43,381 bases of DNA from JBMNQI01 sp050944055 (lineage in GTDB: Bacteria > Bacillota > Clostridia > Oscillospirales > Oscillospiraceae): NCBI GenBank assembly GCA_050944055.1, contig JBMNQI010000012.1:1-43381 (forward strand). Reading direction: 5' to 3'. Positions 6,642-14,417 of the stretch are shown here, one piece after another. The position numbers and the translations under genes are program-made. A model generated the notes under the pieces. That model ran no database searches and was not told the origin of the DNA. It saw only the letters and a program-made list of their open reading frames with translations. How positions within the stretch are numbered: the stretch's first letter is position 1; each line of letters opens with the position of its first letter.

Positions 6642-7538
6642 TTAGGGCGGGTTCTGGGCCTTGATATGTTTAACAAAGGACAAAACGGAAGGATTTGTGG
6701 CATCGCTGCGCCAAACAGCATGAACTCCCATCTCGATACCCAAATCGATGCTGCGCAGGTATTCGCTTTCATTTTCCGGGCCAATGGCTAATGCGGCTAC
6801 ACCCAGACCCGCCTCTACCGCAGCCATAATGGAGTAAACCTGCTTCTTATACTGCCGTTTTTTAAAGTGCACGCCAAAACGCTTCATGAGCTCATCGTTG
6901 ACCATACGTAGTTCATCATCGCTGCCTCTTTGGTCCGAATCGGTCCAAAAGATGGTGTCGTTCTTAAAATCTTTAAGTTCCGGCTTGCTTTTTTTCCCCG
7001 CCGGATGGTCTTTGGAATAAAAGAGGCGATAGTTCAAGCTGTACAGCTGTATGCTCTGGACCTCTGAAAGCGACGATAAGGCTGTGGTCAGCGTAAAAAT
7101 AACATCAAACTCACCTTCAAGCAGGGCGTTTGACAGCTCATAAACCGTCCTTCTGTCCACTATAAAGTCGACATCGGGGCAAACAAGTTGATACGACCGG
7201 AGAAGCTTCGTCACGGGCTCAATTGGCTGGCCGTCCAGCAGGCCAAGCGTTATTACGCCTGTTTTACCCGTTCCCATGCTCTGAATTTTGATCCGAAGCC
7301 ATTCTACTTCCTGCTTTTGCCTGGCGAAAAACTCTTCAGCCAGTTTGCCCGCAGGTGTCAATTCGACCTTGCGGTATTTTCTCTCAAACAACTCGGCCCC
7401 AAGCGTTGCTTCCAGAGCACGGATTTGCTTGCTGACCGCCGGCTGCGAGATGTAGAAGTATTCTGCCGTTTTGGAAAAGCTCTTCAATTTGGCAAGAGCA
7501 AGAAAATACTCGATTTGAACCGCGTTGATTGGAAGCAT
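6642..7538 (-). CDS. LysR-family transcriptional regulator
   Basis: A 298-residue LTTR of standard length. Residues about 5-65 form the winged helix-turn-helix ('YFLALAKLKSFSKTAEYFYI' followed by 'SQPAVSKQIRALE'), and the rest is the two-lobed effector domain. It sits just upstream of, and in the same direction as, the putative phloroglucinol operon but behind its own terminator, so it is probably the pathway activator with an independent promoter. The effector (phloroglucinol or a derivative) is inferred from context only. Start ATG 7538 has GGAGGGG 6 bases upstream; the nearby ATG at 7542 is out of frame. Confidence 0.9.
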   Translation of the reverse strand: MLPINAVQIEYFLALAKLKSFSKTAEYFYISQPAVSKQIRALEATLGAELFERKYRKVELTPAGKLAEEFFARQKQEVEWLRIKIQSMGTGKTGVITLGLLDGQPIEPVTKLLRSYQLVCPDVDFIVDRRTVYELSNALLEGEFDVIFTLTTALSSLSEVQSIQLYSLNYRLFYSKDHPAGKKSKPELKDFKNDTIFWTDSDQRGSDDELRMVNDELMKRFGVHFKKRQYKKQVYSIMAAVEAGLGVAALAIGPENESEYLRSIDLGIEMGVHAVWRSDATNPSVLSFVKHIKAQNPP

Positions 7539-7567
7539 ACATACCCCTCCAATTTTTTCTTGCTCAT

Positions 7568-7596
7568 AGTTTATCAGGCCGCCCGTCCGATTTCAA
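7568..7596 (-). promoter_or_regulatory. Promoter of the LysR gene
   Basis: Minus-strand TTGAAA (7591-7596), 17-base spacer, TAAACT (7568-7573), giving a short leader of about 23 bases before ATG 7538. Confidence 0.6.
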
Positions 7597-7631
7597 CATG
7601 TCTCTGAAAAGCTGGACATTCAATTAACGCC

Positions 7632-7656
7632 GTGTCGCTTTGACACCGCCCGTGTC
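7632..7656. promoter_or_regulatory. Three phased half-sites upstream of the LysR promoter
   Basis: GTGTC (7632-7636), GACAC (7642-7646) and GTGTC (7652-7656) alternate in orientation with exactly 10-base spacing, forming two overlapping inverted repeats (the better is TGACAC-N5-GTGTCA, 7641-7657). They lie about 36-60 bases upstream of the lysR -35 box. A regulator-binding site is likely; which protein binds is unknown. Confidence 0.45.
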
Positions 7657-7672
7657 ACGGAAACAATCGCAT

Positions 7673-7722
7673 AAAGAAAGACTGCACTGAAGGTATATCC
7701 TTCGGGGCAGTCTTTCTTTTAA
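7673..7722 (-). terminator. Terminator of the cysteine-rich protein gene
   Basis: A 13-bp stem AAAGAAAGACTGC (7673-7685) with GCAGTCTTTCTTT (7707-7719), with an inner GAAGG/CCTTC hairpin. It has T-rich flanks on both sides, so it could work in either direction. Confidence 0.7.
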
Positions 7723-7796
7723 CCTCCTTTTAAGAGAGTCGGTTAAATTGAATTTTCCGTCAATCACATAACTCGCTCACGGAGGCCTTGCGTGTC

Positions 7797-8105
7797 TTAG
7801 ACCGCATTATGAACAAATGCAGCGATACTGTCTAAAGGAATATCTACAACAGAGCCTACCGTAGTGATTACACCACTACCGCGGTGGCATACGCCGCCTC
7901 TGCCCAGTAAATTCCTGCCGCAGGCATTTCCTAAAGAACAACCGGGAGCAGGGCCGATATTTGTAATCAGCCGGACAAAGCACGGGTCTACTGAAAGAAC
8001 TACGCCGGTAAATCCGCAGCCGGACTGGCCGCCGCTCTTGGTAAATATCGTTACGGTTGTTCCAATACATCCGTTGAAAACGTCACAGAAATTGTTGGCA
8101 GCCAC
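7797..8105 (-). CDS. Small cysteine- and glycine-rich protein, unknown function
   Basis: A 102-residue protein with seven cysteines (7, 13, 30, 42, 56, 62, 73), no signal peptide and no membrane segment. The first half, around 'GTTVTIFTKSGGQSGCGFTG' and 'CFVRLIT', reads as alternating beta strands like a small Sm-like barrel, and the end 'VDIPLDSIAAFVHN' also looks like a closing strand and helix. I do not recognise a named family; Cys/Gly-rich proteins of this size are often spore-surface proteins in Clostridia, but that is only an inference. The start is GTG 8105, strongly supported by AGGAGG 7 bases upstream. It is a single-gene unit with its own terminator. Confidence 0.7.
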   Translation of the reverse strand: MAANNFCDVFNGCIGTTVTIFTKSGGQSGCGFTGVVLSVDPCFVRLITNIGPAPGCSLGNACGRNLLGRGGVCHRGSGVITTVGSVVDIPLDSIAAFVHNAV

Positions 8106-8219
8106 GTAATATCCTCCTATATCATTTTTGGGTTCAGCGAACCTAATCTATTTTATGCTAGGCTAAACATTAAGTGAATCGGCCTTATCCAATAGGCTCG
8201 CTCTGTCTTTCGCCCGGTT

Positions 8220-9485
8220 TTATGCTTGCCTGAAGTAGTTGAAATTTTTCGAGACCCTCCAAATAACCCCGGTCCCCGGTTCAAATCCTCTGTCCGTGAT
8301 GAGTCCGGAATCGGCAATATACATTTTATCGTCGGGCCCGAACAAAACGTCCGAAGGATGCGAAATGCCGCCCGGGCCTTTGTTATATGCAAAAGGAAGT
8401 GCCTCGCCTGTTTGCATGTCTATACGTGAAAGCTTGCCTGAATCACTGCTTCTCCCGCCGAGCGCGACAAATATATAACCGTAACCGAATTTATTATCGT
8501 AAGAAAAGTCAAACCCGGAAATGCAGGAATGCGGTTCAAACAGGGCAAAAGGGCGCGGAGGCGGCGCCATCGGCTGAGTTTTTATAAGAAAAAACGGCTG
8601 CGATCCATCCTTCGGTTTAAACTGCGGCAGCGTAACAGGCAAGCCGCCGGCGTAATCCGGCCACCCGTACCATTTTCCTTTTTTAATAAGTAAAAACTCG
8701 TCCGGGGCGTTTTCAACCGGTCGGCTCCCCCTCGGCTCCATGCCCTGATTAGAGCAGAACAGGCGGTTGGACCTGTCAAACCTGATGCATGCGGGGTTTC
8801 TTAGCCCCCATGCGTAGACCCGGGCATTTGAACCGTCTTTATTTACTCTTATAATACTGCCCGATGGTATTTTTGAGCTTTTTATTATCTCATTTTTCAT
8901 GTTTTTCGAGCCATAATAACTAAAAGCCCCGGTAGAAACTATTTCGCCGCATGCGGGACTAAGCAGGCTTTTCGACTCGTAGTTCTCTCCGTAGAGCGTA
9001 ATATCCTGGCCGGGTAAATCGTTAAAATACGGGTGATTTACAACCCAGTTTGAATTATCGGCGCCCACAACTCCTGAATTTGTCGCCGTACCCTGGCCGA
9101 AGTATAGACAGCCGTCCGTGCCTATGGCAATACGGCTGTTGCTGAAATCCCCCCAGCTTGGCAAGCCCCGAAGAATGTCGACTTTTTTTAAATCCGGCTT
9201 AATCAGCGTAATGCATCCCCTGTGTGAAACGAACAGATCATCGCCGTCAAACGCTATTCCAAGCAGCGGAGGGTTAAAACCAGACGCCAAAACGTTTAAT
9301 TGCTTCCCGTCATATTGTAAAACCTTGCCGTCACCGTCCGCCATACCGGAATCGGCAATATAAAGCGTACCCGCAGCGTCGAACGCAATACATGAAGGAG
9401 AGTTAAGCTGCGTCAGATAAGGCTCCGCGACATAGCCTTGTGGAAGTCTTATATTATACGCGTTAATCATTCTTTTTGCAGACAT
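8220..9485 (-). CDS. Cytoplasmic beta-propeller protein of the glucose/sorbosone-dehydrogenase (NHL/PQQ-like) type
   Basis: About 421 residues made of repeated blades such as 'IAFDAAGTLYIADSG', 'IAIGTDGCLYFGQG', 'IRFDRSNRLFCSNQG' and 'VLFGPDDKMYIADSG', which resemble the six-bladed soluble aldose sugar dehydrogenase/NHL fold. No signal peptide is seen, unusual for a PQQ enzyme, and whether PQQ is bound cannot be judged. ATG 9485 is chosen because a promoter lies just upstream and GGTGA precedes it; a longer TTG-initiated frame would cover that promoter. It is divergent from a lipoprotein gene. The precise function is unknown. Confidence 0.7.
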   Translation of the reverse strand: MSAKRMINAYNIRLPQGYVAEPYLTQLNSPSCIAFDAAGTLYIADSGMADGDGKVLQYDGKQLNVLASGFNPPLLGIAFDGDDLFVSHRGCITLIKPDLKKVDILRGLPSWGDFSNSRIAIGTDGCLYFGQGTATNSGVVGADNSNWVVNHPYFNDLPGQDITLYGENYESKSLLSPACGEIVSTGAFSYYGSKNMKNEIIKSSKIPSGSIIRVNKDGSNARVYAWGLRNPACIRFDRSNRLFCSNQGMEPRGSRPVENAPDEFLLIKKGKWYGWPDYAGGLPVTLPQFKPKDGSQPFFLIKTQPMAPPPRPFALFEPHSCISGFDFSYDNKFGYGYIFVALGGRSSDSGKLSRIDMQTGEALPFAYNKGPGGISHPSDVLFGPDDKMYIADSGLITDRGFEPGTGVIWRVSKNFNYFRQA

Positions 9486-9531
9486 GGTTTCACCAGCCAA
9501 ATCTATATTCCGGCGGCAAGGCAAAGCCTTT

Positions 9532-9560
9532 ATTATCAGATTTATGGAACCAATCGCCAA
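9532..9560 (-). promoter_or_regulatory. Promoter of the beta-propeller gene
   Basis: Minus-strand TTGGCG (9555-9560), a 17-base spacer and GATAAT (9532-9537) give a leader of about 40 bases before ATG 9485. Confidence 0.5.
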
Positions 9561-9606
9561 TAAATTCGTCAAAAAAAACGATTTGTACTATAGCGGGGTA
9601 ATACGA

Positions 9607-10620
9607 ATGAAAAAATCTATTATTTTGGTTTCATTACTAGCGCTTCTTGTATCCATTTCGGGATGCACTGGTGTTAAACCTGCCGCCTCCCCTGCCGCTC
9701 CGGATACATCCGTGGATTACAAAGCGGGCGGCGGCGCAGATGAAAAAGCTTCATTAGAGAGCGGCGAAGCCGCAGCCGTTACGGAAGCGGAGGAGGCTTA
9801 CGGCGATATAGACGCAGCTGAAGATAAGGCCGAGATAGACGATATGGCCGCTGTAATCAAGCTGGTCGATGACTTCAGCGCGAAACTGCAGTATGTATAT
9901 CTGCTCAGTCCGGATTCCGCCAGCCTGATAGAGGAATACTACGGCGAATATGTCGAGCCCGCGCTGCTTATAGAGTGGCAGAATGATCCGTTGTCCGCCC
10001 CCGGCAGGCTTGTTTCAAGCCCCTGGCCCGACCATATTGAAATATCGACAGTCGCCAAACTGCCGGACGGAGGTTATGAGGTAAAGGGTAAAATAATCGA
10101 AGTAACAAGCGCAGAGGCTGAAAGCGGAGGCGCGGCGGCCAGGCGTGAGATTGAACTGACGGTCGCGCGCTCTAATGATAAATGGCTGATTAGCGGCGTT
10201 ACGCTCGGCAGCTATGAAACCGATTCCTCCATCAAATATGTCAATAATCAATATTGTTTCGGCTTCACGCTTCCTATAAGCTGGAAAGACTTCAGCGTTG
10301 TCTGTGAAGAATGGTCGGGAAAAGAAACCGGGACCGGCGCGCAGTCTGAATCCGGGCCCGTCATATATATCCGCCACCCGGAATGGACGGAAGAGAATCC
10401 GCGCCAGGATATACCAATTATGATATTCACACTGCCGCAGTGGGAAAAAGTCCTGAGCGAAAAACTCAGCGTCGGCGCGGCGCCCGTACCTCCTAGCGAA
10501 CTCGGAAGAAACACAAGCTACGTTTTTGCCCTTCCCGCGCGCTATAATTTCTCGTTCCTCCCGGGCTATGAGGAGGTTGAGGAAATATTAGCCGGAAATC
10601 CGTTTGAGGCGTTTGATTAA
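9607..10620 (+). CDS. Putative lipoprotein of unknown function
   Basis: 337 residues beginning with a lipoprotein signal: 'MKK', a hydrophobic core and a lipobox 'SISGC' with Cys20 as the lipidation site. Residues about 21-75 are Ala/Glu/Asp-rich and probably a flexible linker. Two globular parts follow: about 80-210 ('VIKLVDDFSAKLQYVYLLSP' ... 'NDKWLISGVTLGSY'), which looks like an NTF2/DUF-type beta-rich domain, and a C-terminal part after about 215 that begins 'YVNNQYCFGFTLPISWKD'. ATG 9607 is chosen over the longer frame at 9484 because the signal peptide begins there and TACTAT lies just upstream. Not recognised further. Confidence 0.75.
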   Translation: MKKSIILVSLLALLVSISGCTGVKPAASPAAPDTSVDYKAGGGADEKASLESGEAAAVTEAEEAYGDIDAAEDKAEIDDMAAVIKLVDDFSAKLQYVYLLSPDSASLIEEYYGEYVEPALLIEWQNDPLSAPGRLVSSPWPDHIEISTVAKLPDGGYEVKGKIIEVTSAEAESGGAAARREIELTVARSNDKWLISGVTLGSYETDSSIKYVNNQYCFGFTLPISWKDFSVVCEEWSGKETGTGAQSESGPVIYIRHPEWTEENPRQDIPIMIFTLPQWEKVLSEKLSVGAAPVPPSELGRNTSYVFALPARYNFSFLPGYEEVEEILAGNPFEAFD

Positions 10621-10635
10621 CGGTATGTAAAGCTG

Positions 10636-10672
10636 ACGGGCGTGCCGCATGAAACGGCACGCCCGTCTTATA
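10636..10672. terminator. Bidirectional terminator between the lipoprotein and BKACE genes
   Basis: A perfect 12-bp stem ACGGGCGTGCCG (10636-10647) with CGGCACGCCCGT (10655-10666) and a seven-base loop between two convergent genes. Confidence 0.75.
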
Positions 10673-10684
10673 TATGCCTGAAGC

Positions 10685-11671
10685 TTATTTTTTACCGCCC
10701 ATGCTTTTTTCGTCGGCGCCCATGTATCTGGTAAGCCCGTTGAGTTCGGCTTTCTTCTCATTGAGGTAGTCTATTGTTATTTCGTCAAGAGCCGCGCATA
10801 CCGCATCGTGGTCAAGAGGCTTTATGCTCAGCATTTCGCGGGCCTCGGCGGGAGTCGCGACATCGTTGCCGAAAGCCTTGATAGCGTTAACGGCTCTCTC
10901 AACCAGCATTACGTTTGTAGCCATAATCTTGTTGCCGTTCTTGTCCACGCCGTAAACCACGTTGTCCTCCATGCCGACGCGAATATGACCGCCGTTTGCC
11001 AAAGTGGAGAACATGACAGGCATATGTCCTTTTCCTATGCCGAAAGCGCTCCAGGTGCAGCCCTCGGGAATGAGATCGATAAGATACTGCAGCTCGGCCG
11101 GAGTCGCGCCCATGCCGCCGAGCACGCCCATGCAAAGCTGGAAGTGCATCGGCATCGTAAGATATCCGCCCTTGAGATAATACTCCTTGCAGGCGCGCAG
11201 CATGCCGGCGTCGAAAATCTCGATCTCGGGCTTTATCCCTTTTTCAATATACAGTTTACCGATATCGCGGAGGAACTGCGGGCTGTTATGGAACACGCCT
11301 GCGGGACCCCAGTTGAAGGAGCCCGCGTCGAAAGTTCCCATCTCTATGCCCGGAACAAATTTATGGTGAAGCACTCGGTAGGCGTTGCCGTAGGGGGAAT
11401 CGTCCGACACCCTGTTATCTCCAGAGGAAGTGCAGTTTATAATCACGTCGCAGTCCTTATAGGCTCTTATGGCTTTTATGGTCTGATAAAACTTAACTGG
11501 ATCCATAACGCCCGCGCCTTCGTCGTCGCGCATATGCAGGTGAACTATTGACGCCCCCGCCTTCCAGCAATCATACGCTTCCTGTGCAATCTGCTCCGGG
11601 GTTTCGGGGATCTTAAAACCCGCGGGGGTCACGGCGCCTGTCAGGGCGGCGGTAATAATCGTTTTCGCCAT
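10685..11671 (-). CDS. Second BKACE (DUF849) protein, stand-alone
   Basis: A 328-residue beta-keto acid cleavage enzyme family member with 'VHLHMRDDEG' (paired Zn-binding histidines) and 'RVGMEDNVVYG'. It is paralogous to the gene at 2164-3024 but about 40 residues longer at the C-terminus, and the loop after the zinc motif differs, suggesting another beta-keto acid substrate. It has its own promoter and terminator and no partner dehydrogenase next to it; thiN lies upstream in the same direction but 150 bases away. The family is clear from motifs; the substrate is unknown. ATG 11671 is preceded by AAAGGAAG. Confidence 0.85.
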   Translation of the reverse strand: MAKTIITAALTGAVTPAGFKIPETPEQIAQEAYDCWKAGASIVHLHMRDDEGAGVMDPVKFYQTIKAIRAYKDCDVIINCTSSGDNRVSDDSPYGNAYRVLHHKFVPGIEMGTFDAGSFNWGPAGVFHNSPQFLRDIGKLYIEKGIKPEIEIFDAGMLRACKEYYLKGGYLTMPMHFQLCMGVLGGMGATPAELQYLIDLIPEGCTWSAFGIGKGHMPVMFSTLANGGHIRVGMEDNVVYGVDKNGNKIMATNVMLVERAVNAIKAFGNDVATPAEAREMLSIKPLDHDAVCAALDEITIDYLNEKKAELNGLTRYMGADEKSMGGKK

Positions 11672-11716
11672 ATCGATCTTCCTTTCAAAATATGGTTTTT
11701 GTTTAAAACATTATTT

Positions 11717-11745
11717 ATTATACACTATTAATCCTGCTTTTTGAA
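11717..11745 (-). promoter_or_regulatory. Promoter of the second BKACE gene
   Basis: Minus-strand TTCAAA (11740-11745), 17-base spacer and a perfect TATAAT (11717-11722) in an AT-rich stretch. Confidence 0.55.
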
Positions 11746-11821
11746 TTATTAATTACAATAACACTGTTATTTTTCGTATAAACACTTAAATCAAGCTTGA
11801 AAAATCATTCAGGACACATAA

Positions 11822-12454
11822 TTAAATTACGACTGCGTCAAAATCTCCGGTCCAGTAAATTGCCAAGTTTCCTTCCGTTACACTTATTGAAGCGGGTTTC
11901 CCGATGAATTCGTTGCTGACTCCCAATGGATAGTCCTCCGACAGCTGCGCTTCCGACAAAGAGTAGGCAAGGCCGTCAATCGTCACTCCGCGGGCTTTCC
12001 CTCCGTATGCGAATACGGATACTATCCCCGACGAGCGCTTTCTGAATCTTAGCGTTGCGTTGCTTATAACGGTTATGTTTTCGCCGGACCCTATCAGATA
12101 GCCTCTGCCCCCGCTATTGGCAATATAGGCAAGAGTCTGTATGTTTGCGATAGTATGGTCCGCCCGGCCGCCGAGGCATCCGTATATCAAAAAGGTGTTA
12201 TATCCTTTGTCAAGCCCTATTTTGACCGCAAGAAGCGTATCCGTCTCATCCTTCTTTTCGGAATATCTAAGGACTATCCCGCCCTTCGGCTCTTCATTTA
12301 AGGAATCGAAGTCGCCTACAGTCAGGTCCGGCTCTATGCCGGCGCTTATTAAGTGTTTATATCCCGCGTCAGCGGCGATAATATAATCTCCTTCAGCGGG
12401 CTTTATTTTGCATGAGGTCACAACAGCGCCGACTATATAACAGATTCTTTTCAT
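11822..12454 (-). CDS. thiN: Thiamine pyrophosphokinase
   Basis: The 210-residue enzyme transfers pyrophosphate from ATP to thiamine, forming thiamine pyrophosphate in the cytosol. Family motifs are 'AADAGYKHL' (28-36), 'GDFDSLNEE' (47-55), 'KKDETDTLLA' (67-76) and 'GGRADHTIANI' (95-105), covering the ATP/Mg site, followed by the small beta-barrel thiamine-binding domain. In many Firmicutes it sits beside rsgA and rpe; here its neighbours are a PhzF-like gene and a BKACE, so the local gene order is atypical. No TPP riboswitch is visible upstream. The start is ATG 12454. Confidence 0.92.
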   Translation of the reverse strand: MKRICYIVGAVVTSCKIKPAEGDYIIAADAGYKHLISAGIEPDLTVGDFDSLNEEPKGGIVLRYSEKKDETDTLLAVKIGLDKGYNTFLIYGCLGGRADHTIANIQTLAYIANSGGRGYLIGSGENITVISNATLRFRKRSSGIVSVFAYGGKARGVTIDGLAYSLSEAQLSEDYPLGVSNEFIGKPASISVTEGNLAIYWTGDFDAVVI

Positions 12455-12570
12455 ATCGCCTCCGGTTTTAAAAAGGCTGCCTGCCGGAACTCGGAAAAAG
12501 CTCCCATTCCGCGAAGGCTCAGTTAAGCCAGGCTGCAGCCCGCCGTTTTTCGCGCCCTTCGGGTCAAAAC

Positions 12571-13422
12571 TCAGGCTTCCTCGAATATCCTCTTACGGCC
12601 CAGTATATAAGCTTTTCCGCCGACTCTAATAGAGCCGTCCGTTCTAAGCTCTGTTTTTATTTGCGAGGGACGGGACATGCTTTCGCCCTGTATGAATACG
12701 GCCGTAGAAGGCGGCGTCAGCAGGTTCCGCCTGTGCAGATAATGAGTCAGGGCACCCGAAGCGGTGCCTGTAGCGCTTTCTTCAGCTACGCCGACAATCG
12801 GCGCAAAATCCCGGCATCGGGCGTCGCAGTCATCTCCAAGCGCAAACGCATGTACACTGACGCAATCCCAATCCCGCGAAATATTCTTAAGCGCATCAGT
12901 ATCCGGGCAAAGTGCAGCGAGAGCTTCCGCGCTTCTAAGCGGCACTATAATGTCCGGCAGCCCGGTTGTTATTATCTCCGGGTACATGCCCGGTATCAGC
13001 ATAGAGCTGTTCCCGCCGAGCGCGCCCATCAGCACTTCAATTTCCTCCGGAGACTCTATAACTTTCAGGCATTCGGGCTTTGTCATGTCCATCGTCACCG
13101 TCTCGCCGACGGTAACGCGAAGCTCACCCGCGTTTGTCTGAAACATATAATCCCCGTCCGGGACTCCGCTTTCGCGCAGCACTCTTCCCGCGGCCACAGT
13201 CGCGTGGCCGCAGAGGTCAATTTCTGCCACAGGCGTGAAATACCGTATCCTCCAGCCGCCTTTCACCGGAGCCAGGAAAGCGGTTTCGGAAAAACCCAAA
13301 AGCGCGGCCGTCTCCAGCATGAATTTTTCCGACGGGAGGCGCCCGTCCTCGGAGATTGCTACGCCCGCTCCGTTGCCCCCCGACGCGTTGTCTGAAAAAG
13401 CCTGTACCAAATAAAGAATCAT
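12571..13422 (-). CDS. PhzF-family isomerase/epimerase-like protein
   Basis: 283 residues with the PhzF/diaminopimelate-epimerase-like fold. The catalytic acid is Glu46 in 'GFSETAF', and the family signatures 'YFTPVAEIDLCGHATVAA' (about 61-78) and 'EESATGTASGALTHYL' near residue 215-230 are intact. Proteins of this family catalyse proton shifts or isomerisations; most are uncharacterised and need not relate to phenazine. It lies 53 bases downstream of the radical SAM gene in the same direction and so may be co-transcribed. The function is not predictable. Confidence 0.85.
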   Translation of the reverse strand: MILYLVQAFSDNASGGNGAGVAISEDGRLPSEKFMLETAALLGFSETAFLAPVKGGWRIRYFTPVAEIDLCGHATVAAGRVLRESGVPDGDYMFQTNAGELRVTVGETVTMDMTKPECLKVIESPEEIEVLMGALGGNSSMLIPGMYPEIITTGLPDIIVPLRSAEALAALCPDTDALKNISRDWDCVSVHAFALGDDCDARCRDFAPIVGVAEESATGTASGALTHYLHRRNLLTPPSTAVFIQGESMSRPSQIKTELRTDGSIRVGGKAYILGRKRIFEEA

Positions 13423-13475
13423 ATGCTTCCCTCTTTCAGAGAATTTTGGCGGCGTGACAGCCCGGCCCGATTGTA

Positions 13476-14354
13476 CTAAACATCGGTCCCGGAAAGGTCA
13501 AAACCGGGAATAAACGCGCTATCAGCGGAATCCGGGTCCTGAATAAAGCCCTGCGTCACCGAACATATATCCAGATAGTTACACGCTGAGCGCCACTCCT
13601 CGCGGCTTATACGGCGGTTCAGCTCCGGGTATTCTTCAAGCGCTATAACCGGCACATACTGGCTCATCAGTGAAAAAAGGACTTTTCTGCCCTTTGAAAA
13701 ATCCGCGAACCACTCGATCACCATCTGAGTATTGCGTATATTTCCCGGCAGGACCAGATGCCGGACGATAAGGCCGCGGCGCATTAGCCCCTCCTCATCG
13801 AACTCATAGTCGCCGCACTGAGCATACATCTCCTCGATAGCGGCGGCGGCCCGTTCGGGGTAATCAGGCGCGTTTGAGTAACGGGCGGCGGCCTCTGAAT
13901 CCATATACTTCATATCGGGCAGATATATATCGACAAGTCCACGCAGCGCGCGCAGGGATTCGGGCCGCTCATATCCGCCTGAGTTCCAGACTACGGGGAC
14001 CTTTAGCTTAGGGCGCAGGGATCTGGCGACTTCGGTTAAAAAATGCCCGGCGGTCACAAGATTAATATTGTGCGCACCCATGTCAATAAGATGGGAGTAA
14101 ATCTTTCGAAGCTGCTCTGCGTTTCGTTCCCTACCGAAACGCTCCAGGCTGATTTTCCGGTTCTGGCAATATACGCAGCCAAGAGGGCAGCCGGAAAAAA
14201 AGACTGTGCCGGAGCCGCGGCTTCCGCTTATAGGCGGTTCCTCCCAAAAATGCAGGGCGGCGCGCGCCACTTTCGGCGTATCGCTCATTGCGCAGTATGT
14301 GTTGCCGCAGCGGGGCGCGTTGCACATGCGGGGACAAATGCTGCATTTTTGCAT
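13476..14354 (-). CDS. Radical SAM protein of the PflX-like (COG1313) family
   Basis: A 292-residue protein with the radical SAM cluster motif 'CPLGCVYC' (Cys56, Cys60, Cys63) and a Cys-rich N-terminus 'CSICPRMCNAPRCG' (Cys4, 7, 11, 16, and Cys21), the arrangement of the uncharacterised PflA-like COG1313 group. Such proteins use SAM and a 4Fe-4S cluster to start radical reactions; partner enzymes are unknown, and no glycyl-radical enzyme is in this window. ATG 14354 has an AGGTG site upstream. The gene lies 63 bases after the SDR, separated by a hairpin. Confidence 0.83.
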   Translation of the reverse strand: MQKCSICPRMCNAPRCGNTYCAMSDTPKVARAALHFWEEPPISGSRGSGTVFFSGCPLGCVYCQNRKISLERFGRERNAEQLRKIYSHLIDMGAHNINLVTAGHFLTEVARSLRPKLKVPVVWNSGGYERPESLRALRGLVDIYLPDMKYMDSEAAARYSNAPDYPERAAAAIEEMYAQCGDYEFDEEGLMRRGLIVRHLVLPGNIRNTQMVIEWFADFSKGRKVLFSLMSQYVPVIALEEYPELNRRISREEWRSACNYLDICSVTQGFIQDPDSADSAFIPGFDLSGTDV

Positions 14355-14370
14355 TAATCTGCACCTGTAT

Positions 14371-14402
14371 CAAACGGGCGCGCCCGTTTGCGGACGCGCC
14401 CG
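14371..14402 (-). terminator. Hairpin between the SDR and radical SAM genes, with 20-bp palindrome
   Basis: CGCGCCCG (14395-14402) can pair with CGGGCGCG (14375-14382), and 14371-14390 is itself a perfect 20-base palindrome. On the minus strand the hairpin is followed by TTTGATA. It may be a terminator or processing signal after the SDR. Confidence 0.5.
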
Positions 14403-14417
14403 AAACCTATTAATGTC

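Noticed and set aside
6464..6784. Minus-strand frame of 106 codons overlapping the end of lysR
   Set aside because: Runs across the lysR end in another frame and through its terminator; no ribosome site or recognisable family.
12455..12570. TPP riboswitch upstream of thiN
   Set aside because: No thi-box-like conserved segments could be found in the short leader.
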